The position numbers and the translations under genes are program-made. Source: Aquimarina megaterium XH134 (GTDB taxonomy: Bacteria; Bacteroidota; Bacteroidia; Flavobacteriales; Flavobacteriaceae). From it: 64,000 nt of DNA. The stretch lies in the NCBI RefSeq assembly GCF_000520975.1, contig NZ_JACB01000015.1, positions 62,001 through 126,000 on the forward strand, given 5' to 3'. Each line of letters opens with the position of its first letter. Position 1 is the first letter of the stretch. Positions 7,966 to 15,908 of the stretch are shown here, piece by piece. Below the pieces are notes generated by a model. The model made no database searches, was not told the DNA's origin, and was given only the letters and a program-made list of their open reading frames with translations.

Positions 7966-9096
7966 ATGGAACAGAATCCTATTCCGTCTTTTGATACCTG
8001 GACATCAATTTTCCTAATCGTAAGCTCACTAGGGTTCTTCTTAAGTATTATTTTAAGTATTCGTAAAACAGGAAGGATAAATAACCTTCCTGTTGTTTTA
8101 CTTATCTTAGGTTTTTCTTTTATTCTACTGCAATACGTATTTTTCTGGACTAATTACGGGTCTGTATATCCTTATTTTTATTTTTTTGACTCTAGCTGGT
8201 ATCTCGCGTTTGGACCTCTGCTGTATGTATATATTACAAGATTTTACAGTAAAAACTTCAAAATACGATGGTACCACTTTGCACCAGCAATCTTATCATT
8301 TATTATTAACGGATACTATCTTATTGCATCAGAAGGTTTTCAAAACGTTAAAGATTATAAAGGTGATTTTCTTTTTTATCTCTTTTGGTCGATTCGCTCT
8401 CCCTGGCTGGTAGCTTTATCACTAATAATTTATATAATCATCATAAAAGATTTTATCACCTTTCATAAAAGCGATAAAAAGTCTCAATACGAAATGATCA
8501 GAAAAAAATGGTCTACTTTCCTTATCAATTTATTCTTAGTCTTTATTATCGCCTATATAAGTTATTATGTATTGGTTAAATTCTCTTTTTTCAACATACA
8601 TTGGGATTATGCAATTTCTTTCTCAATGTCTATAGCTATCTATGGCATTGGTTATATGGTATATAAAGAACCTTCTATCTTTAACGGAGAATTATTATCT
8701 AATCTATTTTTGAAAGAAGAAAATCATCAGGAATTAACCGAGTCTACCAAGGATGAGTTTTACGATATGTTATTGTCATATATTAGAACAAATAAACCAT
8801 ATTTAAACAATGATTTACGCCTAGTACAATTAGCAGATAATATCGGTTTTTCTAGCCACATACTTTCAAAACTTATAAACGAAAAATCTAAGAAGAACTT
8901 TAACCAATTTATAAACGAATATAGATTAGAAGAAGCTAAAAAACTACTTCTAAAAAATTCTGAAGCTAGTATTAAAACGATTTATTTTGATGTTGGATTT
9001 AATAACAAAGCTACTTTTAATACTGCTTTCAAAAATAAGTTCAATTGTACTCCTTCTGAATATAAAAGAAAAAAATTAGAAGTTCAGAATAATTAA
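7966..9096 (+). CDS. Membrane-bound AraC-family transcriptional regulator
   Basis: A 376-aa protein with seven predicted membrane helices in the first about 235 residues (for example SIFLIVSSLGFFLSIILSI, VVLLILGFSFILLQYVFF and FLINLFLVFIIAYISYYVLV). A cytoplasmic AraC-type double HTH occupies about residues 270-370 (LVQLADNIGFSSHILSKLIN, then FDVGFNNKATFNTAFKNKFN and CTPSEYKR). This 7TM-AraC design is common in Flavobacteriia and presumably couples a membrane or extracellular signal directly to transcription. It starts 10 bases after rpe. The secreted FG-GAP gene downstream is a possible target, but nothing in the sequence proves it. Confidence 0.92.
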   Translation: MEQNPIPSFDTWTSIFLIVSSLGFFLSIILSIRKTGRINNLPVVLLILGFSFILLQYVFFWTNYGSVYPYFYFFDSSWYLAFGPLLYVYITRFYSKNFKIRWYHFAPAILSFIINGYYLIASEGFQNVKDYKGDFLFYLFWSIRSPWLVALSLIIYIIIIKDFITFHKSDKKSQYEMIRKKWSTFLINLFLVFIIAYISYYVLVKFSFFNIHWDYAISFSMSIAIYGIGYMVYKEPSIFNGELLSNLFLKEENHQELTESTKDEFYDMLLSYIRTNKPYLNNDLRLVQLADNIGFSSHILSKLINEKSKKNFNQFINEYRLEEAKKLLLKNSEASIKTIYFDVGFNNKATFNTAFKNKFNCTPSEYKRKKLEVQNN

Positions 9097-9217
9097 TGCC
9101 AGTTATAGTTTGAATACTCTCTTAATAGTATAAAAAGGTTAAAAATTATAATTCTAAACCTATTCCCTTCCCGTTTTAATGAACTTTAATCTTATAACTC
9201 TTAAAAATCTTGAGCTT

Positions 9218-10987
9218 ATGAGAACTTTATTTTTATTCATTTTTTACAGTTTTACGATTACCGCTTTTGCGCAAAAGTTTACACTTATCAAAGACAGTCT
9301 TAATCCTATAGTATCCGATTCGACTATTCGAGGAACCTATTTTGGCACAGGATGGACAGATATTGATAATGATAGCAATCTAGATCTATTTTATGCCGGA
9401 ACCATTTACAAAAATCTTGGGAATGGAAATTTTAAAATTGCAGATGGTAGTACAACAATCCCTACTGCCACATCACTTAACAGTTGTAGCTGGGCAGACT
9501 ATGAAAATGATGGAGATCTCGACCTAATCTATTCACGGTTTACGGCACCGTCTACTTTGCAAACCAGAATTTATGCTAACGACGGTAATAGCCAATTTAC
9601 AGAAACGAATACAATTTTAAACACAATCAATTCTGCAACCTGGAGTGTACAATGGTGTGATTATAATAATGATAACTATGTTGATTTTATTTTAACCTTT
9701 GCCGACTTATTTCTTGGGACAAATCGATTTCCTAATCGTTTATATCGAGGAAATAGTGATGGTACGTTTACAGAAGTAACAGAACCCTACGATTTTCTTA
9801 CAGAAAAAGCAGCCTATACGGTATCTAATTGGACTGATTATGATGAAGATGGAGATACAGATCTATTCATCGCCAGTGGTCCTGCAGCTGGTCCTACAGG
9901 AATCAAGCGCGATTTTTTATTTAAAAACCTACAAGTCGAAACCGGAAATGAAGGATTTGTAAAATTAACCAATACCGATCTCTCATTTGCAGAAGATCCA
10001 CAAGATGGGCAATGCTATAATGCAATCGATTATGATAACGATGGTGATCTCGATATTTGTCTTACCAACTATTCTGGAGTCGAAAACAAATTTTATATTA
10101 ATAATTCTGGTGCATATCAAAGTACCAATACCCCATTTACGGCTGGTAACAATCAAAACTTAGCCAATGCCTGGGGAGATTTTGATAATGATGGTGATTT
10201 AGATGTCATCATTACAGCTTCTAGCACAACGGGTAGTGGGTATTTTGTTAATAATGGAGATGGAACTTTTACAGAAAATAATACTAATCTTATTAATACA
10301 GCCACTTCTGGAAACTCTACCGGGGCAACTATTGGAGATTACGATAATGATGGTGATTTAGATTTCTTTGTTGTTGGCCAAGGCGTAAAAGGACTTTTTA
10401 GAAATGATTTAGCAATAAAAAATCATTTTGTAAATATTAAACTTATTGGTAATCCTTCAAATAAAGCCGCACTAGGAACTCGATTAGAACTAATGACCAA
10501 AATCAAAGGAAAATTGGTAACGCTAAAAAGAGAAGTCTCTGCGTCAAATACATTTATGGGCCATAATAGCTTACGAGTTCATTTTGGACTGGGTAAAGCT
10601 CCAAAAATCGATAAATTAACTATCTATTGGCCATCAGGAAATGTCGATACATATACCAAACTAAGAGTAAATAAATTTTATACTATAGAAGAAGGTAAAA
10701 AAAAACCAATTGATCCACCTATAAAAAAGAGAAACAACAACAATCCTAAAGTAATCGTATATCCAAACCCTTCTAAAAACTTAGTGAAAGTCAAAATTGA
10801 TAATGTAGAAACAAATACTCCTATTACGGTTAAAATAATGGATGCATCGGGGTTAAAAATTTCGGAAACTAATTTCAATATCAATCAGGAAATTATACTA
10901 AACACTGCTTCTTTATCGCCAGGAAATTATTTTATGAATATTATACTCGGGAAAAAAACAGTTATGAAAAAATTAGTTATTAAATAA
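9218..10987 (+). CDS. Secreted FG-GAP/VCBS repeat protein with ASPIC/UnbV domain and T9SS sorting tail
   Basis: About 589 aa. I chose the ATG at 9218 because it gives a compact Sec signal peptide (MRTLFLFIFYSFTITAFA-Q); an in-frame ATG at 9179 would add 13 residues. About seven calcium-binding-type blades follow (DYENDGDLDLIY, DYDNDGDLDICL, DFDNDGDLDVII and others), as in beta-propellers. An ASPIC/UnbV domain spans about 395-470 (SLRVHFGLGKAPKIDKLTIYW). The C-terminus (VIVYPNPSKNLVKVKID, then SPGNYFMNIILGKKTVMKKL) is a type A T9SS signal, so the protein should be exported through the outer membrane and attached or released. The substrate is unknown. Confidence 0.92.
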   Translation: MRTLFLFIFYSFTITAFAQKFTLIKDSLNPIVSDSTIRGTYFGTGWTDIDNDSNLDLFYAGTIYKNLGNGNFKIADGSTTIPTATSLNSCSWADYENDGDLDLIYSRFTAPSTLQTRIYANDGNSQFTETNTILNTINSATWSVQWCDYNNDNYVDFILTFADLFLGTNRFPNRLYRGNSDGTFTEVTEPYDFLTEKAAYTVSNWTDYDEDGDTDLFIASGPAAGPTGIKRDFLFKNLQVETGNEGFVKLTNTDLSFAEDPQDGQCYNAIDYDNDGDLDICLTNYSGVENKFYINNSGAYQSTNTPFTAGNNQNLANAWGDFDNDGDLDVIITASSTTGSGYFVNNGDGTFTENNTNLINTATSGNSTGATIGDYDNDGDLDFFVVGQGVKGLFRNDLAIKNHFVNIKLIGNPSNKAALGTRLELMTKIKGKLVTLKREVSASNTFMGHNSLRVHFGLGKAPKIDKLTIYWPSGNVDTYTKLRVNKFYTIEEGKKKPIDPPIKKRNNNNPKVIVYPNPSKNLVKVKIDNVETNTPITVKIMDASGLKISETNFNINQEIILNTASLSPGNYFMNIILGKKTVMKKLVIK

Positions 10988-11005
10988 TAGTTAATCACTA
11001 CTTAG

Positions 11006-11042
11006 AAAAGGTGAGGTTCGTAACAGAACCCTACCTTTTTTA
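11006..11042 (+). terminator. Terminator after the FG-GAP gene
   Basis: AAAAGGTGAGGTTC and GAACCCTACCTTTT pair with one internal two-base mismatch, followed by Ts. The overlapping TACTTTTG at 11041-11048 also fits a -7 promoter box for ypdA, with low confidence. Confidence 0.8.
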
Positions 11043-11134
11043 CTTTTGAGATTACAAAAATCATTAGTTTTACAAGAGTAAAATAAGGTATCACTCTAAA
11101 AGTTAGAATTAGAACCTTATCAATATGATTTTTA

Positions 11135-12100
11135 ATGAAGCATATAGATTTGATAATTGTTGGCGGTGGGCCTATTGGTATAGCCTGTGGTCTTGAAGCA
11201 AAGAAAAAAGGACTTGATTATTGTATTATTGAAAAAGGGGTCATCACTAATTCTTTATACAATTACCCTCTTAATATGCAGTTTTTCTCGTCATCTGAAA
11301 AGCTTGAAATTGATAATATCCCGTTTATCAGTAATGAAGCCAAACCAAAACGCAATGAAGCTCTTGAATATTATCGTAGGATTGTAACTTCTAACCAGCT
11401 AAACATTAATCTGTTTGAAAAAGTTAGTACAGTACATAAAAAACAAGGTGTTTTTCATATCAAAACCGATAAAGAACAATATACTTCTACTTATGTAATC
11501 ATTGCTACCGGGTTTTATGACCTTCCTAATACTATGGGTGTTCCTGGAGAAAATTTAGCTAAAGTTTCTCATTATTATAAAGATCCTCATTTTTTTGCTA
11601 AACAAAAATTAGCTGTTATTGGTGCGAGTAATTCTGCTGTAGATGCAGCTTTAGAATGTTATAGAAAAGGTGCAGAAGTAACAATGTTGGTTCGTGGACC
11701 AGAAATTGGAAAACGTGTAAAATATTGGGTAAGACCCGATATCATAAATCGTATTGAAGAAGGGAGTATCAAAGTTTTCTACAATGTTACTATAAAAGAG
11801 ATATTACCCAAAAAAATCGATATCCAAACACCGCAGGGAGAATTTAGTATTCAAAATGATTGGGTATTGGCACTAACGGGTTATAAACCAAATTTCGAAT
11901 TTCTGCAAAAAATAGGAATCCAACTCTCTAACGATGCCAAATTATATCCTCAATATAACGAAAAAACAATGGAAACAAATATCAAAAACCTCTATTTGGC
12001 AGGAGTAATATGTGGTGGTATGGACACTCATGTTTGGTTTATCGAAAACTCGAGAATTCATGCCAAAACAATATTAAAATCAATTATCGAAGGAAAATAG
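11135..12100 (+). CDS. ypdA: YpdA-family FAD/NAD(P)-dependent oxidoreductase (putative bacillithiol disulfide reductase)
   Basis: A 321-aa flavoprotein. The N-terminal FAD fold has IIVGGGPIGIACGLEAKKKG (residues about 6-25). A central NAD(P)H fold has LAVIGASNSAVDAALECYRKGAEV (about 160-185). The FAD-closing end is near TNIKNLYLAGVICGG (about 285-300). The sequence follows the YpdA type, including the NSLYNYPLNMQFFSSSEKLEI block, and lacks the CxxC redox pair of thioredoxin reductases. YpdA enzymes reduce bacillithiol disulfide in organisms that make this thiol, which include many Bacteroidota. Bacillithiol biosynthesis genes are not in the window, so the substrate is inferred. Confidence 0.9.
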   Translation: MKHIDLIIVGGGPIGIACGLEAKKKGLDYCIIEKGVITNSLYNYPLNMQFFSSSEKLEIDNIPFISNEAKPKRNEALEYYRRIVTSNQLNINLFEKVSTVHKKQGVFHIKTDKEQYTSTYVIIATGFYDLPNTMGVPGENLAKVSHYYKDPHFFAKQKLAVIGASNSAVDAALECYRKGAEVTMLVRGPEIGKRVKYWVRPDIINRIEEGSIKVFYNVTIKEILPKKIDIQTPQGEFSIQNDWVLALTGYKPNFEFLQKIGIQLSNDAKLYPQYNEKTMETNIKNLYLAGVICGGMDTHVWFIENSRIHAKTILKSIIEGK

Positions 12101-12106
12101 CAACAA

Positions 12107-12131
12107 AAAAACCAGACTAAGTCTGGTTTTA
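12107..12131. terminator. Bidirectional terminator between convergent ypdA and the Bax-inhibitor gene
   Basis: AAAACCAGAC-TAA-GTCTGGTTTT has A and T tracts on both sides. It serves ypdA on the + strand and probably the gene ending at 12152 on the - strand. Confidence 0.88.
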
Positions 12132-12151
12132 CTATTTATAATAAGTGTTAA

Positions 12152-12853
12152 TTAGTCTCTAGAGAGAATACTTAATATATACCAAAACAATAACATTAAC
12201 GAGGCAAATAATCCTAATGATGCTCCTACATATTGGTCTTCAGAATATTTATGTACCATATTAGAGGTTTGATATAAAATCGATCCAGAAGCCAGAATTA
12301 CCATCCCAACACTAAACCAAAGACCAAGATTAAATCCAAATAATAATCCCGCTGCAATCAGTCCTATTGCAATAAAAAAACCAATTGCAAGTATCGATTT
12401 TAAAAACGAAAAATCTTTTTTGGTAATTAAAACAACAGCAGAAAGCCCTGTAAATAATGATAGCGTCAAAATTGCTGCCTGATTAAGAATATTAGCTCCC
12501 CCACTTTCTGCAATCATCATAGCAATTCCAATAAGCGGAATAAAGATAAAAGCTTCTGCTACAACATATAGTAATAATCCTAAATATTGTTGATTGATAT
12601 TATGATTCTTAAATGCCATTTTTTCTGCATAATTTGTTGCCAGCATAAAACCACCCAGCATAACAAGCCATCTCCATCCTTGCGTCATAGAAAATGCAAA
12701 GTTTACAATAGGTTCTATTTGAAAAAATATCCATTCTACGATTACAAAAAGTAAAACAGCCATAGCAAGATGGGTATAGGTCTTTTTATAAAAAGCAACC
12801 CTTTTTTCATCGGTGAGTGAACTAACAGGTAGTATTTGCTGAAATTCTTCCAT
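12152..12853 (-). CDS. Bax inhibitor-1/YccA family membrane protein
   Basis: A 233-aa inner-membrane protein with about seven transmembrane helices (for example THLAMAVLLFVIVEWIFF, YLGLLLYVVAEAFIFIPLIG and SLGLFASLMLLFWYILSIL). The family hallmarks are the Y(K/T)KTYTHLAMA start and the acidic C-terminal end near the last helix. BI-1 proteins act as pH-sensitive calcium leak channels, and the E. coli homologue YccA modulates the FtsH protease. It appears to be a single gene, 69 bases after the MtfA-like gene on the same strand. Confidence 0.92.
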   Translation of the reverse strand: MEEFQQILPVSSLTDEKRVAFYKKTYTHLAMAVLLFVIVEWIFFQIEPIVNFAFSMTQGWRWLVMLGGFMLATNYAEKMAFKNHNINQQYLGLLLYVVAEAFIFIPLIGIAMMIAESGGANILNQAAILTLSLFTGLSAVVLITKKDFSFLKSILAIGFFIAIGLIAAGLLFGFNLGLWFSVGMVILASGSILYQTSNMVHKYSEDQYVGASLGLFASLMLLFWYILSILSRD

Positions 12854-12922
12854 ATTATGTATATATAAATTTAAATTATTTATGGTTATAAATATAATCG
12901 TTTCTTAAGAATGACATCATAA

Positions 12923-13789
12923 TTAATCCTCAAAATATCTAAAATTAAACATCTGTACTACATAATAATATATCTCAGGGAATTGTTTTTTTAACTCCTT
13001 GGGCGATTCCATAAAAACTTCAACCAGAACCGCAATAAACTCGAATTTATCGGTATATGCATAGTCTCTCAATATCTTAGAATCTACTATCTTTTTCCTT
13101 ATTTCTTCGGCCCCCAGATACTTTTCTAACAATAAAAAAGTGTCATAAAAAATTTCACAACTAATGTTATTGTTTTTTATAGAGTTATAATGAATAGCAT
13201 GTGTTATTTCATGAACTCCCAAACTTTTTCCTTTGTCCAAATGTAAATTTCCTTTCTGAAAATCTTTCCAGGACAAGGCTAATGCCTTAGATATAGGATT
13301 AAACTCTCCTATGTTTTCCGTTTTGTTTAAAATCGAATAGAATGATGTTGGGTATAAAACTATTGTGTTTAAATATTCTAATAGATAATGGCGCATCCCA
13401 AAAGTTAGCTGCGTAACCATAATAGTTACTTGCATTCGCATAAAATCATCGATGACCAACCCTTCTCTACCTACAAAACGAGTGTTTTCAAGAAACCTAA
13501 CTGTTCTATGTGCAAAAAATCGTTTTCTTTTTTTATCGAGATTAGTATAAAAATCATTCTCATCCAGGAATGCCTGCAAATGCGGTGGCAATTTCTTCGG
13601 AGTAAAATAAAGGTGAATGAAATAGGGCTTTTTCTTATACTTAACATAAATTGATTCTAAATATCGTAAAACATAATATATACATATCGAAACGATACCA
13701 ACAGTAACAAACACCCCAAGTATGTTTTGGAATAATGTGTTAGAAGGTTCTTCTTCAACCAATAATAAAGATACTATATAAAGATTCAA
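12923..13789 (-). CDS. MtfA-like zinc-dependent peptidase with N-terminal membrane anchor
   Basis: A 288-aa protein. One membrane helix near residues 20-45 (LGVFVTVGIVSICIYYVLRYL) precedes a soluble MtfA/DgsA-type metallopeptidase domain, with LGVHEITHAIHYN holding the HExxH zinc site (about residue 195). Further conserved features are the region PPHLQAFLDE before it and the YAYTDKFEFIAVLVEVF segment, whose Glu residues are candidate third ligands. E. coli MtfA inactivates the Mlc repressor; flavobacterial homologues have no known target. The start is a TTG: no ATG exists before residue 116, and an in-frame stop lies 14 codons upstream. The N-terminus is therefore less certain than the domain call. 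Confidence 0.85.
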   Translation of the reverse strand: MNLYIVSLLLVEEEPSNTLFQNILGVFVTVGIVSICIYYVLRYLESIYVKYKKKPYFIHLYFTPKKLPPHLQAFLDENDFYTNLDKKRKRFFAHRTVRFLENTRFVGREGLVIDDFMRMQVTIMVTQLTFGMRHYLLEYLNTIVLYPTSFYSILNKTENIGEFNPISKALALSWKDFQKGNLHLDKGKSLGVHEITHAIHYNSIKNNNISCEIFYDTFLLLEKYLGAEEIRKKIVDSKILRDYAYTDKFEFIAVLVEVFMESPKELKKQFPEIYYYVVQMFNFRYFED

Positions 13790-14058
13790 AAAAGGATAAT
13801 GTAGGTTAAGGTTATTAAAAATAACGTTTTAGAAGTAAAAATGGTATTAAAATAACAATTTAACATATTCAACCCTATTTTACATACTACCAGTTTCTTA
13901 TGTTTTATAGTAAATATGGTTAAACATCAATATACTTACTCTTATCAAAAATTTAACTATTTAGCGTAGACTTGGGAATGAAATTTGATTCTGTTTGGCA
14001 GTTAGTGTCTAATTTTTAAAACCAGCAACCCCTAACACAACTAAAATTACAGCCAATA

Positions 14059-14286
14059 ATGTTTTCATTTAAGAGGAATCCCCCAGACTCATTAAGGAAC
14101 TTAGATCAACTTTACAAAAATGTTATCTCAAAGCTCCCCATTGCTAATCGAATTAAATATTGCGAATCCCTAATGTATCGTACAACAGAAGATATATCAA
14201 ACTCTAATTGTAGATTTACAAAAAGAAAATTAAAAAAACTTTTAAAAGCTACCGAAATGGAACTGCAAGAACTTAATGCCAATTAA
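14059..14286 (+). CDS. Small conserved-looking protein of unknown function
   Basis: A 75-aa basic protein with no signal peptide or membrane helix. It is predicted largely helical and ends in a Lys-rich helix (KRKLKKLLKATEMELQEL). It starts at an ATG after a 269-base gap in which no other gene was seen. It is convergent with the tryptophan dioxygenase gene. Composition looks coding and no alternative frame competes. I do not recognise the family; a spurious frame cannot be excluded. Confidence 0.55.
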   Translation: MFSFKRNPPDSLRNLDQLYKNVISKLPIANRIKYCESLMYRTTEDISNSNCRFTKRKLKKLLKATEMELQELNAN

Positions 14287-14342
14287 GTTCTGTTTTTAAG
14301 GAACTGAACATTATATCAAAATTACATATAGGTAGAATGAGG

Positions 14343-15287
14343 TTATGAAATTTTCTCATATCCTTTAAGGTTGGTAATTCCCCAATTTTCTAGTTCTTCC
14401 TCGCTCCATAATTCTGGGAAAAATATGCGTCTTTGATATCTTGGATGCATATATTTATGCCAATCACTACCTCCGGTTGCTTCTACATTTTCTTTTCCAT
14501 GATCCAAATATTTTGCTGCGGCATCATAATGGTGCATTACCCAATTAATGTTTACCGTATGATCATAATGGCGCATAGCATTAATCAACTCGGTATTTTT
14601 CTGATATTCTTTAGGAAGCTCTTTAAATTTTGTCCATAAATTAACTGTATTATATTCTTTCATCCATTCGATCAGTTCTTTTTTATACTTCGTTTCAAAA
14701 TTGATCATCAATTTACTCTTCTTACCAGTTTTATGGTCCGTGCCTGCTGCCTGCCAGTACATATTATCAAAAGCATACTCATAAGGAGTATTTCTATCTA
14801 TAGTTTTCCTGAATCTAAAATCGATTAGATTAATGAGTTCTGTAGAAGCAATCTCTATTTTACGATATTGTGCAGATTGAAATCCGCTTGCAGGTGTTAG
14901 CGTATCTCTAAACTTCATATATTGATCAATCTCCATCCCCTCGCCCATAATATCAAATGAATTCGAAAGCATATCGAAATATCTACTCACACGCATAAGG
15001 TGCATTTCGAATTTTTTAGGTTCTATATTTTCTGTATGAGAAATTTGACTCATTTCCCAAAGGATCATTTTAAACAATAATTCATTAATTTGATGATACA
15101 TGATAAACACCATCTCATCTGGTAATTGTGTTCGTTGAGTTTGTAGTCCTAATAAGGCATCTACCTGAATAAAATCCCAATACTTCATAGGTTCTGCATG
15201 CAATAGACCAGATAGATGTACATCGGGATCCTGCCCCATTGCTTTATACTTATTGTCTATAGCTTTTAATAGTTCTTCTCTATTCAT
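14343..15287 (-). CDS. kynA: Tryptophan 2,3-dioxygenase
   Basis: A 314-aa haem enzyme that opens the indole ring of L-tryptophan with O2 to give N-formylkynurenine, the first step of kynurenine degradation. Signatures: FIMYHQINELLFKMILWEM (substrate-pocket His and helix), SGFQSAQYRKIE, and the C-terminal GGSDWHKYMHPRYQRRIFFPELW typical of bacterial TDO. The long helical build and length fit the family. Kynurenine formamidase and kynureninase genes are not adjacent, so the pathway is either dispersed or used for another purpose. Confidence 0.94.
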   Translation of the reverse strand: MNREELLKAIDNKYKAMGQDPDVHLSGLLHAEPMKYWDFIQVDALLGLQTQRTQLPDEMVFIMYHQINELLFKMILWEMSQISHTENIEPKKFEMHLMRVSRYFDMLSNSFDIMGEGMEIDQYMKFRDTLTPASGFQSAQYRKIEIASTELINLIDFRFRKTIDRNTPYEYAFDNMYWQAAGTDHKTGKKSKLMINFETKYKKELIEWMKEYNTVNLWTKFKELPKEYQKNTELINAMRHYDHTVNINWVMHHYDAAAKYLDHGKENVEATGGSDWHKYMHPRYQRRIFFPELWSEEELENWGITNLKGYEKIS

Positions 15288-15908
15288 AATGTTGATCTGT
15301 TTAATACGGATTTAAATACGACCTCGATATAACTCTGTTTTTACTATGCTTAACAAAATCATTCGAGATAAGATAATTATGCCAAATGAGTATTGTTATG
15401 AAAAAACTCAAATAGCAGGTAATACATTAGTAATCAAGTTAAAATTATTATGAAAAAGGAGATTTTATATTAATGTAATTTGCAACATTAAGTAATAGGT
15501 AGGTAGACCGATTGAAAATAGAATTTTTAGCCTTACTCATTGTATCGTATTTTTTATGAATCCATCCCTTTTATAAAAAACAGGTTTCAGGAAACTACAC
15601 TCATTTTATTGATAACAATAATCATTTTCTGGGAAACAATCAAAGGTAATAAAGTGATCAATAACTCGCTACAAAGTTATTAATAAATATTAATGCTACT
15701 TTTTATGAAGCAGCACTTTTTTACTATATAGACAAAAATCTCAACACATAATTTTACCGTTTTACCACTCATTAAAGCCGGGGTATTAACACTAAAAAAA
15801 CACAGTCTAAACACCTTACTTTAAGGGTTTTACACACCTTGACACTCATTGTTTTCTATTTTATTTTTATAATCTTCATTAATCCATATTAACTAAAAAA
15901 AGTATATT
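15288..15908. other. 621-bp intergenic region before the 767-aa gene
   Basis: No coding frame of note on either strand. Two features stand out. A hairpin with a T run on the + strand at 15694-15722 (TGCTACTT/AAGCAGCA with one mismatch, then CTTTTTT) has no + strand gene in front of it, so it could end a small RNA. A short direct repeat ACACCTT occurs at 15811-15817 and 15834-15840, about 70-95 bases before the next gene, and may be a regulator site. No clear TAnnTTTG box was seen. Confidence 0.5.

Noticed and set aside
9179..9217. Upstream ATG of the T9SS FG-GAP gene
   Set aside because: It would place 13 extra residues before a signal peptide that is complete from 9218.
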